From Volvariella volvacea V23 (taxonomy: Eukaryota > Basidiomycota > Agaricomycetes > Agaricales > Pluteaceae): 64,000 bases of DNA. The notes beneath the pieces are model-generated. The model was not told where the DNA came from. It worked only from the letters and a program-made list of their open reading frames with translations, and searched no databases. The position numbers were made by a program, and so were the translations under genes. This document shows, piece after piece, positions 1 to 11,087 of the stretch; the stretch's first letter is position 1, and every line of letters starts with the position of its first letter. The DNA lies in assembly GCA_000349905.1 (NCBI GenBank), contig KB722749.1, forward strand, positions 609,741-673,740, given 5' to 3'.

Positions 1-308
1 GACCAGAAGGCGCGCCGACTCTCATTCATTCAGAGATCGGCTACCGCTTTGATATCTCGAAATCCGGGCAACGAACAATCCTCAAACGCACAAAACCTGG
101 TATTTACCTTGAATACGCTTGGTATATGCCTGAGCAGAGCCATGAGCTGATTCTGATCCAGTCCGGGCAGCGTCAGGTTGGCGATATTGGGGTCGGGCTG
201 CATGTTTGTCGGGAGTGCGGCAGGCGCAGCGGGTTGGGCAGCTGGCGCAGGGTTCGGCGGTGGGTGAGAGAGGGCTGGATCATGATTCTGAGTTGCAGCG
301 GGAGCCAT
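1..308 (-). CDS. 5' end of an unrecognised gene (partial, runs off the window)
   Basis: An ATG at 308 opens a minus-strand exon (108-308, 67 codons) that ends at a good GTAAAT donor. The peptide starts with an Ala/Pro/Gln-rich, probably disordered segment of about 45 residues. A short amphipathic helix-like stretch follows (LDQNQLMALLRHIP), the kind of sequence often found in subunits of nuclear complexes. Downstream exons lie outside the window, so no family can be assigned. The frame reading on past the donor would add about 25 residues, but the consensus donor and the change in composition favour splicing there. Function unknown. Confidence 0.4.
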
Positions 309-2769
309 GATTAGACTTGGAGGATTGATTGGGAGTCTTTCTGCAATTACGGTATATATGTGATGAGAAGACCGGTCTTTGTGCCGTCAAAGGGATTTAC
401 TATACAATCGTCGGTTATTGGTGTATAAAGAATCAACACCGGGAGAGTGGTGGGCTACAGTGGAGGCCCTGCAAAAATGGGGCAAGGGTGCATGGTCAAT
501 AAGAGAGTTTGGGGCGTGCTCAAAATCGTACTTTGGGCGGAGGTCAGATAGTTGGGATTACTGCTCGATATCTAGCCAAGGGGCAAAGGGAGGAGGGGCG
601 GGGAGGACGTGAAAGTCACGACAGTCGTGACCACAAACCTTGTGACCTGGCAGTCATAACACCTCCGTTCACACGCCACTTTGTACCACCTGACTTGTCC
701 AAACAACTATAAACACTCAAACTCATTCACTGAACAGGCAACTTCGATGCACCCACTAACCCCAATTGCTAGGGAAAAGGTCCACAGCCTCACCGAAGCT
801 CACGACGAGAATAGCTCCTTGCCGAATCTCCATAGATGTAAGCGCCTTATCGGACCGCCCGGGAACAGACCCGGCCGAGAACCGCCCAGCCAAGCACTGG
901 TATTAGGGGACGATCTGAATATATCAAAGCAACCAGCCTATTATTACATCGAGACTCCCCAAAGCTCCCAGAGAAAATCATTATCGAAACCCAGGTGTCT
1001 CGGAGGGCAGTTCCTGCTCATGCTCATGTCACTTGCGGCCTGCACCGTCGTCAACTGTTACTTGCCCTGGACCCTCAGAGCACGGATCGGGGCCCGAGCC
1101 AATAGCAAGTTCCCAGAGGATATGACGACGAACAGGAAGACGCACGTTTAATAGTTGCAGTTTGATAAATTCAGGACCTATCAAGTCCTCCATTACCCTG
1201 AACAGCTCCTAGGATACTGATGCGTGAGCTGAGATCTGGTAGCTTGATTCAAAACCAACAGTTATGTTGGCTGCTGTCAGGCTTGATTGGAACTGTCAAA
1301 CCCAGTGTGATTGGTGGTATGTCTGTCGGCAGCAACAATTGATGGAGCTTTATGATAAGCACTTACCTTGTGTCTTGCGGTGAATCTGCTGACTGATCAT
1401 CACACCATATCGTTGCATGCCTTTCGTGCCCAATTCGTGACGAAGTGGTGGGTATGGAACAGCATCAGATCGCTTTGAGCTTGGGCAGTGACAGACTGCG
1501 GCCCCTATGTAGGACATTCAATGGAGTAGCCACAAACGATCGGGTATAGACTATCGTAACCCTGCCCAGTGTCCACCAAAGAAATTCCACAAAGCAGCAG
1601 ATATTGCAGACCTGAAAGTGCCTGAGAGCAAGTCCGCGGTCCCGAGCTCTTTGGAGAGACAATTCGCATCATGCATCTTGTGCAGAGCAAAGTCCCTACG
1701 TGAACGCAGGGGAGGGGAGTACCCAGGCTGGACGGTCGTAATTATAGCGCGATAAGACTGGCTTTTGACTAACGATACGAAGTCAACGCACCAGAAGGCG
1801 TCCTTGACGCGAAACTTGCTCCGAACAGATGGCAATGCGATATTCCATGTGAGAAGCCATCGGCGGAGGAAGACACGCACACCCAAAAGCAGTTTGGTCC
1901 AAGTTTTTCCAGAAAGTCAAGCGAATGCGGTCATGCTAGAATGTGTCAAATAGCAAGGGTCCACCGCTTACTACACCGACAAGGTACCAGGAACTAGAGG
2001 GATCCACTTCATTATACGTTACACACCTCAGCCCTTGTGCATCGTACGAAATTTTTGCGTCTAGGACTTGCCCGCCTCGTGGGTGGATGCGCTTATTTTG
2101 CATTGAAGACGTAACTACCCCGCAAATGATGGAGAGGTAAGTAAGCTTGTTGCGTGTCCCATTTCCGTTGCTGGCCATAACCGGGGTACTGTATCAATGG
2201 AGAACAGCTTGGGTAAGCACGAAGAAGCTCGGATGGCGATAACATGCTCTTCCGCAGCCCAGCGGATTCGTTTGGTGTCAGCATTGTGCCCAATGGGTGC
2301 TTGGACGGGTGGTTTCAGTGCCATGGGTGGCTGGGAGATATGGTACATGGCGGAGAATTGTAAGGATCCCTGACTGAATAGACCGGCAATAAACACGCTG
2401 AGATTAGACAGCAGCTGGCCCATCCAAGGCGACGTTATTGATTGGGATCATTGACAAGGTTATCATCGGGTTGCCATGAGAGGGTTTCGAGTAGTCAATC
2501 AGACTGTTGGTTAGCTCGGGGATGAGATGGAATGGGGAAGAAGTTCGGTGTGAAGTTGAGACAGACTCTGAGAAAAACAGGGACGATTTGGCAGCAGGAC
2601 CTCCGGATGGGGTCAAAAACCAAGATTCGATTCCAACTTTCTCCCTTTGCATAAATTCCTTTCAAGTCCACACGCGAGCCAACCAGCTATGAAGGCTTCT
2701 TCTTCCAAGGCTCCCCTCTTTTGTTGACTATCTAACCTCTCCCGCTCCTCCATCACTGGTCCATCGAAT
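309..2769. other. Gene-poor interval upstream of the G-alpha gene
   Basis: No multi-exon model could be built here apart from one weak small ORF at 746-1151. Several open frames occur on both strands (for example minus 1551-1886 and minus 2115-2652), but none shows a recognisable domain or a coherent chain of exons. The last 100 bp before 2770 are pyrimidine-rich and probably hold the promoter and leader of the G-alpha gene. Confidence 0.4.
746..1151 (+). CDS. Possible small membrane protein (weak)
   Basis: This is an intronless frame of 134 codons from the ATG at 746. The first 90 residues are polar. One hydrophobic stretch follows (QFLLMLMSLAACTVV, about residues 93-107) that could span a membrane, then a basic tail. 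No family is recognised, and open frames of this size do occur by chance in this sequence. It is listed because it is the only frame in the interval with an ATG and a plausible membrane segment. Confidence 0.2.
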
Positions 2770-5022
2770 ATGGGTCGCCGTTCCGTGGATGATGACCCAC
2801 TGACGTTGCTTATGGCACCGCCACCCGACGAAACTCCCGAGCAACGACAGGCAAGGGAGGCTGCTGAAGCTGAGGCAAAACGACGAAGCGATGAGATCGA
2901 CGAACAACTTAGACGTGAGAGGGAGCAGGAGAAGAAGAAAAAGAGGCCGGTCAAGCTATTATTGCTGGGTAAGCAGTTTACCCACTCTCATCCCTTCATT
3001 TCCTGCCACCCCCGGGAAGGTCCAGCATGCTGACCCACAATCTTCTCAGGCCAGAGCGAAAGTGGCAAGACTGCAACGTTGAAGAGTGAGTGCAGGTTGT
3101 TCTATGAATTGCTTCCGCACTGACACGTTGTGGCCCAGATTTTCAGCTGACCTACGCCCGACGCGAGTGGTTCGAGGAACGCGCTTCCTGGCGCGCAGTT
3201 GTCTTTCTCAACCTCGTCCGAAACGTCAACGATATCCTATATCACCTACATCAAGAAACAACAGACGCTCCAGCCGACGACGATATCGACGACTCCGATG
3301 AAGAGCAGGTCTACTACCGAACTACTGCCCGGACACTCCCTCCCCTCCGCTTCACAGAACAACACCACAACCTCAAAACGCGTCTAACAACTCTACTGCG
3401 AGTACAAGCAGAACTAGAACATAGACTTGGTGCCGCTTCCACAGAGCTCTACTCAACCTCTGTGACCACCGCCGCACCGTTCGAGCTCCGCCGTCAACCA
3501 CAACGGCGCGGTCACCAAGAATTCTCCATAAACTCATCCAATGGCTGGAAAAGTGCATTGGATAGATTCAGGAGGAATCGCAGGGACCGTGCAACGGAGG
3601 TGCAAGAAGGTGTATCACAGAGGTGGGTGGATGAGGAAGAGGAGATTACCGAGATAATTGCGTCCCTTCGGGATGATATCAAAACACTGTGGGAAGATGA
3701 CACCATACAGGAATTGTTACGCAGAAGGAAAGTGAGGCTGGAGGATGCACCGGGTTTGTAAGTGCCAGATGATTTTTCTGTCCTTATTTTGGACCGTTGA
3801 GTGGCCACATGTTGATTTGGATCATGGTTTTGCTTTTTTGACAGCTTTCTGAATGATGTGGAGCGAATTGCGGTGCGGAACTATCAACCAACTGACGACG
3901 ACGTTCTTCGCGCGCGCCTTCGGACGCTGGGCGTGCAAGAATACAGGTTCGTATTCGACCACGGTAAGCCCATTTCCCAAAATTTTGATATAGCACTTTG
4001 CTCACGCCTGCACAGGTCAGTCTATAGGTCAGGAATGGCGGCTGTATGATGTCGGTGGTACCCGAAGTAGCGTAAGTGCGGTGATTGCGGGTCAATTTGA
4101 ATTTGACGCGCTGACATCTTTGTAATGGCAATTTGTAGAGGGCGGCCTGGTATCCATATTTTGACGACAGTGCGTGTCCAGTCCTTTCTCTCGACAGCTG
4201 ATGCCCTGGTATTGATATCCCTTTTTTCCGAACAGTCGACGCCATAATATTCCTTGCGTAAGTGCAGATATAACGCCGACCCTTGGCAAAAGGCTAATTT
4301 TCTCCTGGCCGCCGCATAACGTATAGACCTGGTACGTGATGCGGTATTTTGGTTAAGCTTGAGAATATTGAATGTCGTTATGCAGTATCGCCGTTTAACG
4401 AAAAGTTGGCCGAGGATCGGAGAGTTAATCGACTTGAGGATAGTTATATGCTGTGGCGATCCGTCTGTTCCTGCAAGGCACTTGGACGCACCCAAGTTAT
4501 CCTCTGTACGTCCACTCTAAGGGGTTCCCTTGATAGTGTTCCTTGAACTAAAAATACCACCAGTCCTAAATAAGTGCGACCTCCTCCAAGCCAAGCTCTC
4601 AAGAGGAATCCGGATACGAGACTCCATACCTAGTTACGGCGAGCGTAAAAATGATCTACAAACCGCAACGAAATGTAAGAAGGAATCCACCCTGCATGTA
4701 GTGACGTCGAATCTAAGCTTTTATCCCCATATAGACTTCCAGCAGCACTTCAAGGAGATATTTAGGACAAGTTCGCCAACCCAACGACCATTCTACGTCC
4801 ACCTCACCTCTGTCATCGTATGTCCCGTCACTCTATTTTGCCACAAACCCAGACAGCCAACTCGTTTCCCTGTATGTAGGATACTAAATCAACGGCGGTC
4901 ACCCTGGGAGCAGGTGAGTCATTCCTTCTGCTCGGACAATACCCCAGGTTGATGTATATCCATTCTCTCCAGTGGAAGAGTCCATATTAAGGCAGCATCT
5001 ACGTCGCGCGGATTTGATGTGA
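2770..5022 (+). CDS. Atypical heterotrimeric G-protein alpha subunit
   Basis: Signal-transducing GTPase that would act at the cytoplasmic face of membranes with G-beta/gamma and receptors. Thirteen exons splice in frame to about 490 aa: 2770-2968, 3050-3085, 3139-3757, 3845-3963, 4028-4071, 4139-4169, 4236-4257, 4327-4331, 4386-4505, 4564-4674, 4735-4817, 4880-4913 and 4973-5022. Visible motifs are a P-loop (GQSESGKT, about residues 67-74), switch I (VLRARLRTLG), switch II (YDVGGTRSS, about 331-339), the guanine-specifying FLNKCD (about 399-404), TSV in place of TCAT, and a C-terminal helix ending ILRQHLRRADLM. Canonical G-alpha is about 355 aa. The extra length lies in a charged N-terminus and in the helical domain. 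The catalytic Gln of DVGGQ is Thr here, and the N-terminus (MGRRSVDD) lacks the usual MGxxxS and Cys3 lipidation signals. This matches the expanded 'atypical' G-alpha group of basidiomycetes. Introns beginning at 4258 and 4332 flank a 5-nt exon. Confidence 0.9.
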
Positions 5023-5934
5023 CATGAAACGCATGATGTATGCTCTGCGCTGCGCGCATCACGACGGGTTGCATCACCTTCCCTCTCCGCCCATCACACA
5101 CATCTACCTTCGCGCGTGTCAGCGCATGCATGCTGCATCGTTCTGGCACCTCGTTAGTTGCGACCCTTTCACCTCATCTCAACTCCAAGCGCCATGGTGA
5201 ATGGCTGCGGGCCGAGCCCGCCACCACGCGAGCCAACACGTGTCGCAACCTCAACTCCACCGACTATCGCACTACCACTTGATGAGGTAGCCGCAACCCT
5301 CTACTCCATATGGACCGCCTCGGCCCCCGCTATCTCGTTTACTGTACTCTAGACCTCCGCCTATCTATCGCATGCTCGAATCTACACAACAATCTTGTTT
5401 AGTCGATTTCAAGTTGCCTTTCTCAATTTTGTTCGACTCGCTTATCTTCCTGCTCTATTCCTTTTGCTTCTATTTCTGGTGACTCTGGCTCCCGGATTTC
5501 CTCCTACTTATCCTCTGAACTGTTTTTTTCGCTGTTCTAGTGTACCGTATCTTACCTGACTTCGTATCTTCTACCTTTTCGATTTCTTCCCGCTCGACAA
5601 TACCTCGAGAATTGTTCTCGAGTTTCCATGCATTAGAGTACACCTGCTAACTCTCACTATTAGTCCTGTAAGTACTTTGTATAATACCCAACTCAATCAT
5701 ATGTATTGGATAGGTGCTCTCCTACCCAATCAGTTGCTGGCACTCCGTTGATCAAAACAGGACGAGAGCGTTCAAAATGTACAAAGAAAAAAGGGAATAT
5801 AATTAGCAGACTGTTCCTATCTAGCTATGTACCTATCCATATCTGCAAGCACACACAAAAAATCTCTTCACAATCACAGTACTACACGAGAGAACAAAGC
5901 AAACAGTGAACGAAAGCACTCTTTATCAGAACCC
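5023..5934. other. Intergenic stretch between convergent genes
   Basis: This lies between the 3' end of the G-alpha gene and the 3' end of the Na+/H+ exchanger gene. It contains a strongly pyrimidine-rich block at about 5340-5620 and no supported gene. A frame at 5158-5352 is Pro/Ala/Thr-rich and has no detectable partner exons. Confidence 0.4.
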
Positions 5935-8489
5935 TCACGAGCCCCCTCTACCCCCACCACTCCCTTGCGACTCTCCACCTGCACCTGCACCGCCAGCACC
6001 AGCCCCACCCGATCTGTCCACCGAATTCTGCCTCAACATCGGACTCGGGAACCCCCTCTCGTTCCTACTGCCCTCATCGAACCTCTGCTGCTGATGCTGC
6101 TGATTCCCTCTTGCCGACGTAAACCTCCCAAGCTCGACCTCCGGGCCCCCCTCATAGTCGTCCTCGCTCTCAATCGGCGTCGCCCTCCCGCTCCCCGATA
6201 TACTCCCTCCTCTACTAAATCCTCCTACACCTCTAGGGCTATTCCCGCCATTGTTGGCGTACATATTTCTCCGGGCCTTGCGCGCGTGGAACGTCCGGCT
6301 TGCGGTAGCATTCGAGAAGAGGGGCAAGAGGTACCGCTCGTCCAACGTCTGGAACCACTTGCCGTCTTCACCGCCACCACCCCCGGTCCTATCTGCTCCA
6401 TTATTTCCCTGTTGGTTCCTAGGCTGGTGCCGCTGATACTGGGGTGCCTGTGCTTGACTCTGATGTTGATTGCCCATCGCCGTAGGCGCCATGGGCAACA
6501 CCTCCCCTTCATCCGAATCGAATTCCGACGAAGACGCAGAGAAGAGTCGGTTCGGACCTCCCGGCGAGTCCATCCCGGCTCTCCCAGCCGCCCCTTGCTG
6601 TTGGTTGAATGCCCGTGGGGCATAATGCGTGCCAATGGCAGCACGAGCCGCTGCCGAATCCCTAGGTGCCAAATAGCTCGGCTCATCATCCATAAACCTG
6701 TTCCACCTCCCACCGCCACCGCCACCGCCACCGTTCCCCCTCCTCTCCCAATTGTAGTCGTCCTCTTCTTCGCTGCTGCTCGCAGCATCGTCTTCAATCC
6801 CCGTCCTGATCCCAAGGACCTCCAACATCCTCGCCGTGGTCCCCCCAAACAACAAAACCGTGAGCACAACGACCACCAACACCGTCGTCCGCAGAATCTT
6901 CGCATTCTGCCCCTGAAACCCTGCTGCGAGCGCGACACCGACCGCACCCCTCAGCCCCGCCCAGAACAGCATCATCTGGTACGAATGGGGCAGTTCTTCT
7001 GACCTCTGCCCCCGGGCGTGTTTGAGGAAGAAGTTGATGAGCTCGGAAAGGGGGAAGACGGCCGCATAGCGGGTGAAGATGACGGAGACGAGGGTGATGA
7101 AGATGAATATCGGCTTGACGTAGCTGAACACCGGCTCGGAGACGGGAGCGCTGGTGAATATCGCCATGCCGAGGTAGATGAAGATGAAGTTCTCCGTTAA
7201 TTGGGCTAGGGTGGAAAATATGTATTTTGTGGCGCGTTGGGTTCGGCGGGACATTGTGTGGTAGGCGTAGTGCTTAAGGGTGATTCCACAGAAGAGGAGG
7301 GATACGATTCCGGACATTGAGAGGCCGTTGGAGAAGAAGTAGCACGTATATGCACAGAGGGCAACGAGGCAGGTTTCAATTGAATGGAAGCGGTTGAGGG
7401 AGGAGTGTTTGAGGAGTAGGGACATTCCAAGTCCAAAGGCAACGCCGAGGGCCATTGATACACTGAATGTGAGCAAGAAGATGCCAACACCATGGAAGAT
7501 CGAGGAGAGGTAGACTTCTGTCCCGTGGAACTGTCGTAATGTCCTATGGCAAAGTAGATCGTATCCCAAACGCGTTGTGATCCAGAGAAGCGTGCACTCA
7601 CTCATACATAACGATACTGACAGCATCGTTCAACAAACTTTCTCCAAAGATGATGCTGTAGAGCTTGGGATCGACCTTGTACTGGTTGAAGATCGCCAAA
7701 ATCGTCACGGGATCCGTGGCTGATAACGTCGAGCCAAAGATCAGGCATTCGAGTAGGGAGAGGTCTAAAGATTCGAGGCCTAGGAATGACCAGATGTAGA
7801 CGAGCACACTGTACTGTGGGTGATGAATACAACTGAAATTCTTGGCAAAATGCTGGGGACGTACCCAACCCCAACTGCGGATACGAATGTCCCAAAGAAC
7901 GCGAATATTAGGATGGATCCAAAGTTGCGAAAGAAGTTTTCCTGTGAATCGAGGTCAAGATGAGATAGGTAGAGAGGTAATGATAAGGCATACTTGTTTC
8001 AGCTCATATCCAGAATTAAGGATGATGGGAGGTAAAAGCAAGTTGAAGAATAAGGTATGCTTAAAGGTCTGTGAACGTGGTTGTTAGCGTGCTGTGGGTT
8101 CCACGTCGACCAGAACACAACATGCTGTAGAGTTCAAGAGCAATATCCAGCAAAGCAGCAAGAGCTGCGTAACCCAACAGCTCCTATGCCTAATCAACAC
8201 GTCCAATAACGCACATCAACCCCTCACTCACCAACATCTCTCTTATCAAGTTCCCCGGTGCCAGACGCACGACCAGCCCCACAAACATCCCAGCAAATAT
8301 AGACACCAAAGTCTCATGAACGGCACGTATCCGCTTGATCTGGAGGTAATACGACGTCCATAACGAGAGGATCAGAAGCAAGCACACGAGAAAGAGCGAC
8401 CACGAGGAGTAATACTCTTCTTCCTCTGGATTTGCTGGCGGTGAGCTTGAGGGCGCGGCAGCCGTGAGGGTGCCCAGGTGAATAGACAT
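5935..8489 (-). CDS. Na+/H+ exchanger (NHE/NHX, CPA1 type)
   Basis: Integral membrane antiporter exchanging Na+ or K+ for H+. Fungal members of this type usually sit in endosomal, Golgi or vacuolar membranes and control luminal pH. Five exons (8489-8232, 8068-7994, 7941-7865, 7808-7602, 7543-5935) give about 741 aa. The start at 8489 is the first ATG before a short acidic leader and TM1. Family signatures are [17 protein letters not shown] (TM3/4), [15 protein letters not shown] with the TDPV motif, [15 protein letters not shown] with the conserved Asn-Asp, TLRQFHG after the fourth intron, and [14 protein letters not shown]. About eleven or twelve hydrophobic segments are visible. From roughly residue 470 a long cytoplasmic tail of some 260 residues follows, rich in Gly, Ser, Asp and Gln with an octaglycine run encoded by a GGT/GGC-type repeat (about 6700-6740). 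It is convergent with the G-alpha gene. The family call is firm; the exact subfamily is not. Confidence 0.9.
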
Positions 8490-8714
8490 CGGGGCTCGCG
8501 GTCGGTGCTGATGAGACCAACGGGATGGAAATTGGTGCTGCGTATGACCTTTGCCAGCCTCCAGCAAAGCACTGGGCAGATAACTTACGTAAGGCTCACC
8601 CTAAGAAAACACGTTCAAGTTCACAGCAGCAATATCGGCAAATGCGATGAGTGAAGTGAGGGTGTGTGGGTGCAGATTACATTAACTTAATCTAAACTAG
8701 ATGATAATCTATAA

Positions 8715-10197
8715 CTACTTGCGCTTGAGCTTCGCTTGTCGTGCTTGCTGAGCGGTGGACTCTTCAAGCTTCTTTTTGTAAAAGTCGGTGACGAATCTGA
8801 CCGTCTCCATAGGGCTTGGGAGTTTTCCGCGTAGCTCACGTGGAACAATGGGGATGTTCAGAGCCTTGCGTATGGGGGTGTATTGGAATGCCAGGGATTG
8901 AGCGGTCGTGGCCACGCTAGTTGTGATCAAGGACACCAGCAAGCCCTAATGGGTGCGTTAGGAAGAGCTACCAAGTCGAAGGTGCAGGTGTCGTACCGAT
9001 GGGAAGCTGCTCATGACCCAAACACCGGCAAGGGTCAAGAATCGCAGGCCATTCATGATGTGACCCATTTCTGGCCGGTCTCTGAAATTCAACTCGGCGG
9101 CACCAATCTAAGGGAACTAATCAGGAGCCTGGACGGCAAGGTGCTGAGAATGGACGAACCGAGATCTGCGCGTTTACTGCAACGCATAAAGCGATGGGCA
9201 GGGCAATGTATGGGTCCGGAATGGTGAGGTCAGGCAATATGTCCAATCCACTTTGCATGAGCTGTGGCACAGGGAGTTGGCACATTTTCCTAACACCGAA
9301 GAACAGGCCGAACGTAACCGGAATCTGCACAAATGGCGTCAACGCAGTAATACCCATGTTGACTCCAGCATCCTTGTACATCTTCCTTATTTTCAACGCG
9401 TGCTTCTGCAGAGCCAACTTATCCCCCGTCATCCTGATCCGCTGCATTTCTGCCTGAGCGGCAGTTATTTGAGGTTGGAGTGGTAATAGTCGCGCTGAAT
9501 TCCGCAGACCGGCTACGGAGAGAGGTAGGAGAGCCGCCCTCCAGAAGAGACTTCCAGCGACCAGAGTCCAGAACCACGGTAGGCCGGTGGTAACGTTGAT
9601 CAGCTCCATTGACCACTGAACGATCCCGGCGGGTGTCCAGCTTGCAAGGCCCATTGCGGCCAAGTCACCGTATTGCAGTGCTGCAGGAATTGCATTGACG
9701 GCAGAGTCGACTACACTCGACGCAATTTCCTCTGTTGGCACGGCATTCGCAACACTCGCGGTCGCCTCGGTGATGGCTTCTGCCGCTTCAGATGGCACGG
9801 CATCGTCAACCGGTGGTGTTGCAGCTGAGGCATCTGTCGGTGGTTGTGGTGCTGAAGCCGCTGCAGCATTAGTCGACGATTCCGAGGCAGGCTTCGTGTA
9901 ATTCCGGGAGGGTATAGACAGGCCGAAGGGCGTTGGTTTTGGTCCCAAACCCGGTCGCTATGGTATAGATTTGAGTGAAGACAACAACGTCTCGACATCG
10001 GCACAACATACTTGGATCCCATATGAAAATGACCTTGACACCGAGTGTTGCAAGTCAAGCTTTGGTGCCAGACTATTATTGCAAAACTTCCGTGAGTCCT
10101 ACGCTCCAAACGCGCCAAAAGCCTCAACTCACCAGCGACCAGAGTATCTCAAGGCATTGGACCTCAGACCAGCAACCACAACACTTGGGAAAGCCAT
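8715..10197 (-). CDS. OXA1: Mitochondrial inner membrane insertase OXA1
   Basis: OXA1 inserts mitochondrially and nuclear-encoded proteins into the inner membrane from the matrix side (YidC/Oxa1/Alb3 family). Five exons (10197-10133, 10072-10012, 9957-9160, 9107-8997, 8945-8715) splice in frame to about 421 aa. The N-terminus (MAFPSVVVAGLRSNALRYSG) is a convincing Arg/Ser-rich mitochondrial presequence. An Ala/Pro/Thr-rich linker follows. The core has LPWFWTLVAGSLFWRAALLP (first TM), the loop with QPQITAAQAEMQ and ALKIRKMYKDAGVN, a TM region FVQIPVTFGLFFGVRKM, LDILPDLTIPDPYIALP, and TM segments FLTLAGVWVMSSFP and LLVSLITTSVATTAQSLAFQ. The tail (QARQAKLKRK) is basic, but the long ribosome-binding tail of the yeast protein appears short here. 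It is divergent from the DUF202 gene with a 187-bp shared intergenic region. Confident assignment. Confidence 0.93.
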
Positions 10198-10384
10198 CCC
10201 GTCCACCAATTGAGCCAACGAAGCGGAGTAAAAAGTTTGGACAAGCGTGACTGAATTCCCAAAAAGGGTCCAATTTTGATCGAGTCTGGGCTGCCATAAA
10301 TGGATGCTGACATAAGTGGCGCACAGTCGTCCAGTTCCGGCTCTTGCTTCAACCACCACACCCGGATAGCCCTCAGATAGGACC
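10198..10384. promoter_or_regulatory. Shared divergent promoter region, OXA1 / DUF202 gene
   Basis: The two predicted start codons (10197 minus, 10385 plus) are only 187 bp apart and face away from each other. Promoter elements for both genes and both 5' leaders must therefore lie here or reach into the neighbouring coding sequence. No clear TATA box is visible. Confidence 0.5.
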
Positions 10385-11087
10385 ATGCCTCGAACTTACC
10401 GGTGTGCTTGCATTGCGCCTGGTCCAAATACGCAAAATTCTGACTTTGGGCTTGCAGTGGCCATAGACGGAACTCGTTTACGCCCATAGATGTCAATGAA
10501 CTCGTCGAGCTTCGGGCCCGACAACGCACGTTTGGTGGTGCTTACAGCCGCACAGCGCTAGGAAATCTTGGGTATGCTCTAACGATATTACGACTCTTTG
10601 ATCGGAGGTTTCACAAAAGTACGTTTCTACCTCTAAAGTCTTGCCCTTCCAGCTTCAACTCCGACTCCCGAGTCTACTCGCTACCGCTCCAAGACCAGCG
10701 AAGCGGGGCAGCGCGGGGGATGAATGTTGGTCGCGGAAGCAATTGCGATAAACCTAATCTGACCCCGTGTACCACTTTCTTCACCGTCAATCATCCGCTC
10801 TTTCTACCTTCCTTATTCTCCATCCAGTCGGTCTCCTATTCGCTATCCTAGGCGCTGGTCTGTTCGTAATATCATACTTCAGAACTAGACATTCGAACCA
10901 CGACTTCGCCGACCGAGATAAGGACGACGACGACTCAAATCGTGTAATTAAGACTATAGGCCAGGAGAACGGACGGATATTCGGTCGTCCATTCGTCACA
11001 GCTGGGTGGTGTGTTCTAGCTGTGACAGTTATCGTTGCTGCCGTGGAGATTGCGCTGTTGGTGCTTATCTTGAGGATGGATGTTTAA
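10385..11087 (+). CDS. DUF202-domain small membrane protein
   Basis: Three exons (10385-10401, 10458-10618, 10828-11087) splice in frame to about 145 aa. The first exon is only 17 nt, and its intron ends in a textbook TTCTGACTTTGGGCTTGCAG. The protein has the DUF202 pattern: a short basic N-terminus, then ELRARQRTF and SRTALGNLGYALTILRLFD (first TM), IGLLFAILGAGLFVISYF followed by RTRHSNHDF (second TM), and a final TM (CVLAVTVIVAAVEIALLVLI). DUF202 is a family of small three-TM proteins of unknown function; a DUF202-like region is found in the Vtc1/Vtc4 polyphosphate proteins, but this protein has no SPX or VTC core. Intron 2 is long for this genome (209 nt), so an alternative splice there cannot be excluded. 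Confidence 0.75.

Noticed and set aside
2115..2652. Possible minus-strand gene upstream of G-alpha
   Set aside because: Two long frames are adjacent but no splice pair joins them in phase, and the peptides match no family I know.
5827..7002. 391-codon open frame on the plus strand
   Set aside because: It is antisense to the exchanger's low-complexity tail and made of Arg/Pro/Thr repeats that mirror its Gly/Ser-rich codons. No domain or start context supports it.
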